The position numbers and the translations under genes were made by a program. Below the pieces are notes generated by a model that was not told the origin of the DNA, did no database searches, and was given only the letters and a program-made list of their open reading frames with translations. Shown piece by piece: positions 8,474 through 17,029 of a stretch of 31,708 bases of DNA; within the stretch, counting starts at the first letter, position 1, and each line of letters starts with the position of its first letter. Location of the stretch: the NCBI GenBank assembly GCA_964493385.1, contig CAZBNW010000017.1, positions 1 to 31,708 on the forward strand. The letters run 5' to 3'. The stretch comes from Loki-b32 sp964493385 (GTDB taxonomy: Archaea; Asgardarchaeota; Lokiarchaeia; Sigyniarchaeales; SOKP01).

Positions 8474-10273
8474 TTAAGAATAAAACTTCAAACGTGATAT
8501 ACTTGAATCTTTACAAATGTCTCTTATAAAATCTTTAATGGTTAAATTGCTAAATTTTAAGTCGTTTAAGGAAATAAGTTCAATTGCTCCCTCATGAATG
8601 AATCTATGGAAACCTCCCTGAATTTCTATCCTAGTTAATATGTTGATCTTCACATCATCACGATAATGAACAGAGTTAGTATAATTTTGATTATTAGATA
8701 ATAATTTAATATCTTTTGGAAAATGTTTTAGGTCTAATTTGGTAAATCTATGAATTGCTTTTTCCGAAAGGTTTTCACTTAAAATAAATTTTTTATTATA
8801 TCTTTCCGATAATTCTGAGCATATTTTATTTATCTCATTTAAAGTTTTCATGCTAAGATTAATCGCTCCTGAATTTTCATGAAGTTCATAATTAGTTAAA
8901 TAATTCATTGATTCATTTAATCCAACTAGACTAATGGATAATCCTTGATTTTCCAATTTGAATAATGGCTCTCCGTCGATGATACCCCTGCAAAAAGGCA
9001 AATGATCTGAATTTATTCTTCTTTTTATTATTTCATATTTCTTTAATAAAATGTTTGAACATAATTTTATTTTCGAATTTAATAATTCCAAAAATGAATC
9101 TTCATTTCTGCTAAGATATGCATACCGTGGTAAGTTTAAACTAACATTTTGAAGGATTCCAAAATTAGCGTAATTTTTTTCAGAAATTTGTTTGATAATT
9201 TTATCTTTATAGATATCTAAGCACAAATTCACAAAACATAAAGAGCTCATTATCTCAATTTCATTCCAAAAATTCGAATAAATATTATCAATTTCAGCTA
9301 TTAACTTATTATCTAATATTAATTGATGCTCTGGTGTTGGTACAGGATTATTATCATACCCTTCTTTATAAACATGGATAAGAGCTTTAAATAATTTTTT
9401 AGCTTCATCATGATAATTTCCATAAACATTTTTAATTTTTCCACTAGGTCCAACAGCAGGAACCTCTGAAAACGCTTCAAAAATAGAATGAGATGAAAAT
9501 ATTGATGTTTGTGAGATTTCATGTCCAATTATAACAGGTAATTGATTAATCTCGTAAATAAAGTTCCGAATCCCTCGAATTATTTTTTCTTCAGAGGAAT
9601 CTTGCACATATGGAGCTAAAAAAGTAGTAATAAAGTTAAAACCTTGATTTCCATAAAATTCACTTTGTGTCATACCCCGCCATTTAGAGAGATGATATAA
9701 AGCAGAAGTAAGATCCTGTGCTGGTTCTTGCTTAACATACCCCGCTGAGTAACCTATTGGAGGAAGACCATTTTTTAAAATTAGTCGAGGATCCCACATT
9801 TGACTAAATGGTCTTAAATCGAAATAATTTAATCCATTAATATGAATATCACCAGCAAGATGTGCTTTGGATTCCTCACTATCTAATATTCTTAAATGAG
9901 CATATTCTTCAGCTATTTGGTCTGCTGCCCAATGATGGATTTTTTCTGGATTTATCCGCTCATGTGGTTTATCACTTGGCCCTTTTTCAAGAATTTCTTC
10001 ATAATCCATTAATGGTATTCCAATTCGGGTATATAATTTACGTTCATTTTCAAAATGTTGTTCTGAAAGTATAGAACAGACTATTTCTCTAATGTGTGGG
10101 CCAGAAAGAAATTTAATACCCGAACTGATTATTCTTCTTACTACTAATTCAGTTATGTGGTTTGCATCTGTTTCATTCATTCCTGTTTCTTTTAATATAC
10201 TGTCAAAAATCTTAGATGGATCGAATTCAGTAATATTCCCTTCAGTTCTAAATACTTTAGGTAATAAATCCAT
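8474..10273 (-). CDS. NrdD-like protein with ATP-cone, lacking the glycyl radical domain
   Basis: Residues 3-92 form an ATP-cone (VFRTEGNITEFDPSKIFDSI at its start), the allosteric nucleotide domain of ribonucleotide reductases. The remainder follows the anaerobic class III reductase (NrdD) backbone: FDLRPFSQMWDPRLILKNG, QSEFYGNQGFNFITTFLAPY, VSLNLPRYAYLS, VGLNES, NYTNSVHY and GFHRFIHEGA. Canonical NrdD continues with a Cys4 zinc site and a C-terminal glycyl radical loop. Here the protein stops at residue 599 right after the region that precedes those elements, and contains no CxxC pair or radical-loop motif. No remnant follows in the other frames. No activase gene (nrdG) is in the window. 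I infer a catalytically dead paralogue, perhaps a nucleotide sensor, or a subunit completed by a separate polypeptide. Confidence 0.75.
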   Translation of the reverse strand: MDLLPKVFRTEGNITEFDPSKIFDSILKETGMNETDANHITELVVRRIISSGIKFLSGPHIREIVCSILSEQHFENERKLYTRIGIPLMDYEEILEKGPSDKPHERINPEKIHHWAADQIAEEYAHLRILDSEESKAHLAGDIHINGLNYFDLRPFSQMWDPRLILKNGLPPIGYSAGYVKQEPAQDLTSALYHLSKWRGMTQSEFYGNQGFNFITTFLAPYVQDSSEEKIIRGIRNFIYEINQLPVIIGHEISQTSIFSSHSIFEAFSEVPAVGPSGKIKNVYGNYHDEAKKLFKALIHVYKEGYDNNPVPTPEHQLILDNKLIAEIDNIYSNFWNEIEIMSSLCFVNLCLDIYKDKIIKQISEKNYANFGILQNVSLNLPRYAYLSRNEDSFLELLNSKIKLCSNILLKKYEIIKRRINSDHLPFCRGIIDGEPLFKLENQGLSISLVGLNESMNYLTNYELHENSGAINLSMKTLNEINKICSELSERYNKKFILSENLSEKAIHRFTKLDLKHFPKDIKLLSNNQNYTNSVHYRDDVKINILTRIEIQGGFHRFIHEGAIELISLNDLKFSNLTIKDFIRDICKDSSISRLKFYS

Positions 10274-10569
10274 TTTAATCTTATAAGATGATTTTAATAT
10301 AGTGTTGAAATATTCACATTGATTAATAATATCTAAGAGACTTAAAAAAAAAAATTATTAATGGATTAAATTCAAAGGTTAACCATTAATTATTAAAGAA
10401 CTAAGAGAAAACTATTATATTGACAATACTCTCTAATTTCTAACACTTTTTATATTCAACTTTTTTGAAAATTTTTAAACTGAAACCTCTCTCTTTACAC
10501 ACCTAAAATAATGTTTAGAATTTTCATACTCTCTCTATTTTAATTTAATATATTAATTTATAAGAAATC
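10274..10569. other. Intergenic region between divergent genes
   Basis: This roughly 300-base gap separates the leftward NrdD-like gene from the rightward nuclease gene. It is almost pure A/T and must hold both promoters. AT-rich TATA-like runs lie close to the rightward start (about 10540-10562). I see no ORF, RNA fold or repeat worth naming. Confidence 0.5.
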
Positions 10570-11364
10570 ATGAAATTATGTTCTGAGTTATCATTAAGAC
10601 AGTTTTATACTGAAATTCATTATATTCTAAAGGAGACTGATACAAATGTTATTGAAATTTGGTGGGAAATTTCAGAAGTTCCTTTCTTAAGTCGATTTAA
10701 TAATTCTGAGTTAAGAGATTTTTTAGGGAATTTCAATTTTGTTTCTCTTCGGAAAGGAAATTATCTAGACTATATTGTTATTAATAAAATATTGTTTATC
10801 ATGGATGCTATCAATATATTACAATTAGACATCAAGCAAATTTCTGAAATATTAAATTATGATGGATTTGAAAGCTTAGTTCAAGAAATTCTTTTAAAAA
10901 ATAATTATATTGCTACAAAAAATTTCAGATTTACAGATACATCAAATTTCAAATCTAAAACCTCTCAAAAAAGATATGAAATTGATATTATTGGAGTGTA
11001 TTTAAAATATGTCTTACTTATAGATGCAAAACAATGGAAGCGTAAAGATTCATTTAGTGCTCTAAATAAAGCAGCAAACTTACAATATCGTCGAGCTATC
11101 GCTTTAAAAAAGAATCCTGAAATCTTTTCTCGACTAATTCAAAAATTAGTAGGCATAAAATTAAATTTAAAAAGACGATTGCCATTCATACTAATACCAG
11201 TTATGGTAACCTTAGAAGATAATAGTATTAAAATAAATAATAATCAAATTCCCCTTGTTTCTATTTATGAATTAAATTCATTTCTACAAGAACTACAAAA
11301 TAATTTAAATTATTTTAAAGTTATTAAAATAAATAAGATAAACATACAAAAGAGATTAGATTGA
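10570..11364 (+). CDS. PD-(D/E)XK (Mrr-like) nuclease-fold protein
   Basis: The C-terminal part carries a restriction-endonuclease-like core. E101 lies in YDGFESLVQEILLKNNY (the Mrr-type opening helix), D139 in YEIDIIG and D152-x-K154 in LIDAKQWKR. That order (E, D, D-x-K) is the PD-(D/E)XK active-site pattern, so cleavage of DNA or RNA is likely. Residues 1-95 are a helical N-terminal region that I do not recognise and may recognise the substrate. The length is 264 residues, starting from ATG. No methyltransferase lies nearby, so this does not look like a classical restriction-modification pair; a repair or recombination role, as for archaeal RecB-like or Mrr-like nucleases, is possible. Confidence 0.7.
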   Translation: MKLCSELSLRQFYTEIHYILKETDTNVIEIWWEISEVPFLSRFNNSELRDFLGNFNFVSLRKGNYLDYIVINKILFIMDAINILQLDIKQISEILNYDGFESLVQEILLKNNYIATKNFRFTDTSNFKSKTSQKRYEIDIIGVYLKYVLLIDAKQWKRKDSFSALNKAANLQYRRAIALKKNPEIFSRLIQKLVGIKLNLKRRLPFILIPVMVTLEDNSIKINNNQIPLVSIYELNSFLQELQNNLNYFKVIKINKINIQKRLD

Positions 11365-11401
11365 ATGTATAATAAACCCAATATATACTATTATAATACT
11401 T

Positions 11402-12481
11402 CTATTTTTTTAATCCTAAATACTCTTTTAATTGCTTTTTTACTATATTAACAGCAAAAGAAATTATTCCACTTTTGACTTTGGGATGTGAAAACAATAT
11501 TAACATCATATCTTTAACACTTGGATTTTCTCTATCAATCGGGGCAAGATCTAAAACTCCATCTGTTCCTCTCACTGAAATAGAATTTAATGCACCAGCA
11601 TCTAATCCCTCTATAATATCAGTTCCTATCATTGAAAGATTCATTCCAATGGTTGCAAATAAAGAATCAGAAATTCTACTTGATATTGCTGATGCCAATA
11701 TTGTTCCATCTGTTTTGATGATTGCTGAAGCTTCAATATTTAAATCTAATGTTAGTAATCGTGTTAAAATTTCATTCATACTGGAAGGTGGTATTTTCCC
11801 TTCTATTTCTTTTTTTTCTATTGTTTTAACTTTAGGTATTTCTAGTTTCTTAACAGAAATTTTTTTTGAAAGAAATCCTAGCACATCAGTCATATCTTTT
11901 TCTAATCTTTTTTGTTTCAAAACAGACTTATCACTTTCTGTGGTCTCTAATGGAATCGGGGATATTAGAATTTCTGGTTTCTCATTTTGATCTTCTATAA
12001 CTGAATTTCTAAGTTCCTTAAAAGCATCCGAAATTACATCCCTAGATCTAGAAGGTGGAGTTAGAGGAGAAGGAGGAGTTCTTAAGCTATTACGGGAATC
12101 TATAATAGAACCTTTATATGGTTGAGCTGGAATTTCTTGTAAAACCTCTGGGTCAGTTATATCAGATACAGTTTCACCCTCCACAGGAGTCTCATTCTCA
12201 AATTCTTCTTTTGAAGGTACAGGAATTTCATGCAATTCATTGGCGTTGCTAATTTTCTCCTTTTCTTTTGGAATCTCTTCTAATTCTAATTTTTCTTTCA
12301 GTTCAACAGAATCGTTAATAGGGTGTTCAATTGGTTTTTGTTCTTTTTTCTTTTCTCTACCAATTCTATGGCTCCGTGATCGAGATCGTTTAGAGGAGAC
12401 TGGTAGTAAAGCACCACATTTCCTACAAGTGTGACTAATGGCTTCATTATTTGTAGTGCCACAGTTTTGACAGATAATCAA
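11402..12481 (-). CDS. Zinc-ribbon protein with C-terminal roadblock/LC7 domain
   Basis: Residues 4-22 form a zinc ribbon (C4-x2-C7-x11-C19-x2-C22). Residues about 25-225 are charged, Ser/Pro/Glu-rich and probably disordered. Residues about 231-359 form a roadblock/LC7 domain (helix MNEILTRLLTLDLNIEAS, strand AIIKTDGTILASAIS, then a helix and ILFSHPKVKSG). Roadblock proteins dimerise and act as regulators or scaffolds for small GTPases (MglB, Ragulator subunits). The gene lies 187 bases after a Rag-like GTPase gene on the same strand, which supports a working pair. The start is TTG at 12481, just before the first zinc cysteine; no ATG is available before the ribbon. It could instead be dimeric without a GTPase partner. 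Confidence 0.8.
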   Translation of the reverse strand: MIICQNCGTTNNEAISHTCRKCGALLPVSSKRSRSRSHRIGREKKKEQKPIEHPINDSVELKEKLELEEIPKEKEKISNANELHEIPVPSKEEFENETPVEGETVSDITDPEVLQEIPAQPYKGSIIDSRNSLRTPPSPLTPPSRSRDVISDAFKELRNSVIEDQNEKPEILISPIPLETTESDKSVLKQKRLEKDMTDVLGFLSKKISVKKLEIPKVKTIEKKEIEGKIPPSSMNEILTRLLTLDLNIEASAIIKTDGTILASAISSRISDSLFATIGMNLSMIGTDIIEGLDAGALNSISVRGTDGVLDLAPIDRENPSVKDMMLILFSHPKVKSGIISFAVNIVKKQLKEYLGLKK

Positions 12482-12668
12482 TGAATATTTTCAACTCTTT
12501 GATTGCTTTAGTTAAATTCTTAAATCTTTAAGGTCTATTACTCTAAGATTTGTAGTTTTTTAGGTTTTTACTATATAATCTATACATAAAAATTTAATTT
12601 TATTAATGTTAGTAATAATAAAATAAATTAGAATGCTCTCAAAATAGAAAATATTTAATTAAAGTAAC

Positions 12669-13655
12669 CTATCTATATAGAATCTCTTTTAATAAATTTG
12701 CAAAAGATTCAAGATCTTCTTTATGAAAAACTGGATCTTCTTTAAGAAGCAATAGATAATATGGAGATGAATCTTTTTTTAAATTAATTTGTTTAAATAT
12801 GAAATTTTTGCCAAATCTTTGAACAATCATTCGACTTTCATATTTTTCTTCCAATACACCAGTGTATTGAAATGAATCATTCAGCGTCAAGAAGTATGGC
12901 GTGCTAGCGGTTAGTAAATGTCGTACTTCCTCATCTTTATAGTAGGAACCAATTATAAGTGAATTATCGTCAATAATTACAACTCCTTCTGAATCAACTT
13001 TTTTCGCAAATTCTACAATTGTTTTTTCAATCAATTCTGATTTTGGATAGAGACTTAAAAGAATTTCAGACATGGCAGTAATAAGTGAACCAAAATCATA
13101 AATTGAGGTTTCATAATAATATAATTTTTTATAATCTGTAGCAGTTCTTATTTTATCTTTTAAATCTATTATTAAAGCTTCCATTTCATTTTGAGCACTT
13201 CTCCTTAAAGCAGGATCATATTTGTGAAGAAATATATATATCGGAGGTTCAATCTCTAATTTTTTAAATTGCTCTATTACATCTTTAAAATAACTCATAG
13301 CTTCTGGAATTCTAGGTTTATTTTGGGCATCAATTACATAAATCGCTATTTCTGTGCCTTCAAAATATTTTCCTGGATTTTTCAGATACGCAATTCGGTA
13401 AGCGGCTTGTCCACCTAAATCCCATTCTGAGATTTCTTTGCCCAAGAAATCGAATATTCTTCTCTGAGCCCCCCTTGTTGGAGATAAAATGGCGATTTTA
13501 GAAAATTCTCTTTGAAGAGCTAATATTATACTTGTTTTACCTGCGTCGTCTAATCCTGTAAAAAGAACCTTATAAGGAGCCACTACTACTTCTGGTTCTT
13601 CCTTTTTAAGGTATAATATTGATTGTTTAAGATTTTTTTCCAAAATAAATTTCAC
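12669..13655 (-). CDS. Rag/Gtr-like small GTPase with C-terminal roadblock domain
   Basis: G domain at residues about 27-200: G1 GLDDAGKTS (34-42), G3 WDLGGQ (78-83), G4 LHKYD (143-147), G5 TSI (183-185). Residues 205-328 form a Rag-like roadblock domain, starting with IEKTIVEFAKKVDSEGVVII and ending in LESFANLLKEIL. It is 328 residues long, close to eukaryotic RagA/Gtr1, and unlike its paralogues at 6850 and 15527 it has no N-terminal longin module, only about 25 extra residues. It is probably a dimeric GTP switch. The start is GTG at 13655; an upstream ATG is followed directly by a stop. The roadblock/zinc-ribbon gene follows on the same strand, as in a GTPase-regulator pair. Confidence 0.82.
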   Translation of the reverse strand: MKFILEKNLKQSILYLKKEEPEVVVAPYKVLFTGLDDAGKTSIILALQREFSKIAILSPTRGAQRRIFDFLGKEISEWDLGGQAAYRIAYLKNPGKYFEGTEIAIYVIDAQNKPRIPEAMSYFKDVIEQFKKLEIEPPIYIFLHKYDPALRRSAQNEMEALIIDLKDKIRTATDYKKLYYYETSIYDFGSLITAMSEILLSLYPKSELIEKTIVEFAKKVDSEGVVIIDDNSLIIGSYYKDEEVRHLLTASTPYFLTLNDSFQYTGVLEEKYESRMIVQRFGKNFIFKQINLKKDSSPYYLLLLKEDPVFHKEDLESFANLLKEILYR

Positions 13656-13768
13656 CTTTAAGGTTACATGAGTAAAATTTCAAATATATTATTTTGTAAG
13701 ATAAAAAATTATATAATACTTTATTTAGATTTTGATTATAAATTATTTTAAATAAATAATTTGAAATC

Positions 13769-13858
13769 TTAGTATCTTAGAATTTCTACAGGATTGGGAA
13801 ACTCATCTTTGGTTTCAATACTTTTTAATGATTTAGCCAATTCTGGTTTAACCTTTAT
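13769..13858 (-). pseudogene. 29-codon mini-ORF with ATA start, or decayed small gene
   Basis: On the minus strand an AAAGGAG ribosome site (13874-13868) lies 9 bases before an ATA codon. ATA opens a frame of 29 codons ending in TAA at 13769. The product begins (I/M)KVKPELAKSLKSIETK and ends PNPVEILRY. A TAA lies in frame directly before the ATA, so nothing extends upstream, and no ATG, GTG or TTG is suitably placed. It lies 36 bases after the SLOG gene in the same direction, as an operon tail would. Either ATA serves as a rare start or an ATG has mutated and the gene is dying. The spacing and peptide composition look coding; function unknown. Confidence 0.35.
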
Positions 13859-13894
13859 TTAAGAATACTCCTTTAAAATAAAAAATAAAATTGA

Positions 13895-14416
13895 TTATCT
13901 TTTTAATAATTCCTTTAATTTCTCAATTGCTTCAAGGGGAGTCTCCGCTCCATAAATCATATCATATCTTCTATCGTCTAATTTTTGATTTGCTATTTTT
14001 GAGGACCATCCTTTGACACTAGACAACGCAACAATTGGTTTTTGATAGATCCAAGCGAAACAAATCTCAGATAATGTGCCAGCTTTACCGCTAATCGCTA
14101 AACAAGCATCACCGCTGAGAACTACCACAATATTTCTCGCTTGTGAAAATGGACAAGGAATAACAATATCAACATATTTATTCGCAGCGGTTTTTTCTAC
14201 ATGTGGAATAATTCCAATCGTTAATCCATTTTCATATTTCACTCCTTTGCAAACAGCTTCCATCACACCAGAAAGCCCTCCACAAGCTACAATAAATTTA
14301 TTTTGAGCAAGTAGTCTACCTATTTCAAAAGTTATTTTTTCTGTTTTTTTATCAATTTCACTTGCTCCCAATATTGACACAATTCCATTAAACTGTTCTT
14401 TAAAATTAAAATTCAT
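13895..14416 (-). CDS. SLOG-fold protein, TIGR00725 / LOG-like family
   Basis: Rossmann-like nucleotide-binding protein of 173 residues. The first glycine loop is in IVSILGAS (12-19), followed by VACGGLSGVMEAV (43-55), ARNIVVV (93-99) and SGKAGTLSEI (109-118), the counterpart of the PGGxGTxxE motif of LOG proteins. The motif is GKAGT rather than PGGxGT, which fits the TIGR00725 group rather than cytokinin phosphoribohydrolases. Members are thought to bind nucleotide-type ligands; the true substrate is unknown. It starts at an ATG and lies 53 bases after the AIR-synthase-related gene on the same strand, so the two are probably co-transcribed. Confidence 0.8.
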   Translation of the reverse strand: MNFNFKEQFNGIVSILGASEIDKKTEKITFEIGRLLAQNKFIVACGGLSGVMEAVCKGVKYENGLTIGIIPHVEKTAANKYVDIVIPCPFSQARNIVVVLSGDACLAISGKAGTLSEICFAWIYQKPIVALSSVKGWSSKIANQKLDDRRYDMIYGAETPLEAIEKLKELLKR

Positions 14417-14469
14417 ACACTTTAGGCTCTTATAAAATTTTTTTTTTAATTTTAATAAACTGAAAATCT

Positions 14470-15432
14470 CTAAAATCTAAGTACATCAATTGATTCTGAT
14501 CCATTATTTAATTTCAAGAGATTTTTATCTTCAATAATTTTACCTATGATTTCTGCATGTAATCCATGCTTTCCAAATAGTTCAATCAATTCTTTACAAT
14601 TATTATCTGTAGCAGTCAATATGTACGAAGTAGTTAAATACATTTTAATATAAGTTTCTAAATCATATTTATTCTCTTTTAAAATAGGAGGAATTGTTAA
14701 TTTGTTAACATTCACATCAGCACCTACTTCGGAATATTTTATCATTTGTAAAAGTGTTCCAAAAATCCCACCGTTCGAGATATCCTTAGAAGCATTCGCT
14801 ATATGTTTTTTAGCAACTAAATTCATAGCTTTTCTACTATTAAGAACTTCTTCTGAGGTTTTAAACGTAGTTGTATCATAGTACAATTTACTAGCTTTTC
14901 CAATTCTTCCATCAAAATCAACTGTTAAGATAACATTATCACCTACTTGAGCATTACCTGCAGAAATATAATCTTCTTTATTAATTTCTCCTATCATTGT
15001 AGAACTTAACTCAAAGCATTTACTATGAATGTCAGTATGGCCTCTTATAATTGGTACTTGAAATTTATTAGATCCTTCACAAATTCCTCTTAATAATTCA
15101 TTACAAGTTTTAAGATCCTTTACAGAAATGATTATGCTTGCTGCTAAGGGAGTACCTCCACACGCATAAATATCATCAACACTAACTAAAATAGAACTAA
15201 ATCCCGCTCCAAAAGGAAATCGCTCGATAAACTCGGTCCTTATTCTATCGGTAGTAACTAATATTAACTTCTCATTATTTCGTAAAGTCGCAGAGTCTTC
15301 ACCAATGTCAGTAAAAATTCTATCATTTTTAAATGAGTTTTTATCAATATATTCAACTATAGGATTAATCTCTTTTTTTTCAGTTATATATTTATTATTT
15401 TTAATGCTTTCAGCAATCTTTTTAAGAATCAT
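14470..15432 (-). CDS. AIR synthase-related protein (PurM/SelD/HypE fold)
   Basis: A 320-residue PurM-like ATP-dependent enzyme. The N-terminal half carries DIGEDSATL (42-50, the metal/ATP motif equivalent to GDDAAV) and VSVDDIYACGGTPLAA (83-98). The C-terminal half has KDISNGGIFGTLLQM, the Asp and Gly-rich motif shared by PurM, SelD, ThiL and HypE. The sequence lacks the extra motifs that would identify any of those enzymes. From memory it is closest to the AIRS-related group that includes methanogenesis marker protein 2; the reaction is unknown. It starts at an ATG, upstream of the SLOG gene with 53 bases between them. An MtrH-type methyltransferase about 1.6 kb away is a possible pathway link only by inference. 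Confidence 0.75.
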   Translation of the reverse strand: MILKKIAESIKNNKYITEKKEINPIVEYIDKNSFKNDRIFTDIGEDSATLRNNEKLILVTTDRIRTEFIERFPFGAGFSSILVSVDDIYACGGTPLAASIIISVKDLKTCNELLRGICEGSNKFQVPIIRGHTDIHSKCFELSSTMIGEINKEDYISAGNAQVGDNVILTVDFDGRIGKASKLYYDTTTFKTSEEVLNSRKAMNLVAKKHIANASKDISNGGIFGTLLQMIKYSEVGADVNVNKLTIPPILKENKYDLETYIKMYLTTSYILTATDNNCKELIELFGKHGLHAEIIGKIIEDKNLLKLNNGSESIDVLRF

Positions 15433-15526
15433 CTATGATTTAAATATAAAGCTATTAATAATTAAATTTGCTTAAAATAAATTAAGAAATTTAAAACTTA
15501 AAATAGATAAATTACTATTTAAAACA

Positions 15527-17029
15527 ATGGAAGAATTACTGAACTCTTCAATTGTTAAGGGCTTTGTATTTAGTATTTACGGTGAATTAGGGCCGACTCC
15601 AATCTATTGTTTCCCTAATTATGTTAATGAGAAAGAATTGGAGGAGCTTATCAAAAAATCAGAAAAACAAGATGACCTTATTCTAACATATCGAGATATA
15701 ACTCAAATCTCTATTAAAAATTTAAGTCTGTTTATTAGTGATAAGATAATTTCTGAAGGAAAAGATCTTCAAAAAATTCAATATTTTGCGATTCTACCTT
15801 ATCCAGATTTTAATACAACATCTCTCACTTATTTCCATTATATTTATACAAATTTTTCTGATGTTCCTGTAGCAACAGCTTTTTCAATTTTAGTAGAAGA
15901 AAATAGGCGAAGTTTTTTATACAATAATATTAATAGAATTAAACCTGTAGTATTTGATTTTTTCAAAAATTTTCATAAAGAACTATATGATGCTTACCCT
16001 CCACGTGAATATATCGAAGATTTTTTTCGTGATCTTTTATTGAAATTAATCGAAATCGAACAAAGTCCTTCAACGCCTATTACTACACATAGAAAGATGA
16101 AAATCTTGTTTGCTGGTTTAGATGATAGTGGTAAAACAAGTTTTTTACTTTCAGTAGACCGAAAATATAGTAAATTAATTGGATTAAAACCGACTAAAGG
16201 GGCAAGCATTAAATCTATAGAAGCCTTAGGAGCAACAATATTTTTATGGGATTTGGGCGGTCAGAGAAAATTTAGAGAAAAATATATTGATAAGGCAGAG
16301 ATTTACTTGTATGAAGCGGATTTGTTATTCTATTTTATTGATATTAGGAATAAAATAAGGTTTGAAGAAAGTATCGAATATCTTCAAAATTTAAAAGCTG
16401 TTCTGAAAGAATTTAATCAAAATACTCCAATAATATATCTCCTGTCAAAAGGAGATTCTGATATTCTAAATTCAGTAGAAATTAAAGAAAACATTGGGTA
16501 TATCAAAAAAAAGTTAATTAAGATTACTCCCGATGAACCCTTAGAAATATATACTACAAGTATTTTTCAGATTTTTACAATTTTAAGAGCTTTCTCATCA
16601 GGTATATCAAAATTAAGTCCTAATAGAGATTTAATAAATCATAATCTTAGGAATTTTTCTTTAACGACTAACTCTTATTTAACATTGTTATTAAGTCTTG
16701 ATGGGTTAGTGTTGGCAGATTTTTACAGAACTGAAGCAATGCAATTAACTAAAATTCCCAAATCAGAGGTAATGAATGTATTTGAAGTCTCAGCGCCCCA
16801 ATTTACTATGCTATTTAAGATTTTTGCTAAATTTAAGGCTTTACAAAAGGATGAGGCTATATTTAAAGTCGCCAACTCAGTAATTCTTTTTAAAAGAATC
16901 AAGATTGAAGAAAATGCTATGTTTCTTCTTTTTTTAGTAGATGACGAGAAGAAAAAAAAATTGATCAACAAGGAATTATCAGGATTCTTAAACCAAACTA
17001 ATGACTTGCTCTTGAGGTATATTGCTTAA
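15527..17029 (+). CDS. Longin-Rag/Arf-type GTPase-roadblock fusion
   Basis: Second copy of the three-module architecture, 500 residues. Residues 10-140 are the longin-like module (IYGELGPTPIYCFP, ILPYPDF, FSILVEENRRSFLY). The G domain has G1 GLDDSGKTS (197-205), G3 WDLGGQ (241-246), an altered G4 LSKGD (306-310, with Gly before the Asp) and G5 TSI (344-346). From 362 the Rag-like roadblock domain begins with KLSPNRDLINHNLRNFS. Between longin and G domain lies a helical linker. It starts at an ATG and is transcribed opposite to its neighbours; its stop overlaps the stop of the opposing MtrH gene in a palindromic TTAA. It is likely a GTP-dependent dimeric switch like the protein at 6850-8313, but diverged enough to have a separate role. 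Confidence 0.8.
   Translation: MEELLNSSIVKGFVFSIYGELGPTPIYCFPNYVNEKELEELIKKSEKQDDLILTYRDITQISIKNLSLFISDKIISEGKDLQKIQYFAILPYPDFNTTSLTYFHYIYTNFSDVPVATAFSILVEENRRSFLYNNINRIKPVVFDFFKNFHKELYDAYPPREYIEDFFRDLLLKLIEIEQSPSTPITTHRKMKILFAGLDDSGKTSFLLSVDRKYSKLIGLKPTKGASIKSIEALGATIFLWDLGGQRKFREKYIDKAEIYLYEADLLFYFIDIRNKIRFEESIEYLQNLKAVLKEFNQNTPIIYLLSKGDSDILNSVEIKENIGYIKKKLIKITPDEPLEIYTTSIFQIFTILRAFSSGISKLSPNRDLINHNLRNFSLTTNSYLTLLLSLDGLVLADFYRTEAMQLTKIPKSEVMNVFEVSAPQFTMLFKIFAKFKALQKDEAIFKVANSVILFKRIKIEENAMFLLFLVDDEKKKKLINKELSGFLNQTNDLLLRYIA

Noticed and set aside
11475..11990. Rightward 171-codon ORF
   Set aside because: Antisense to the roadblock protein, which has clear domains.
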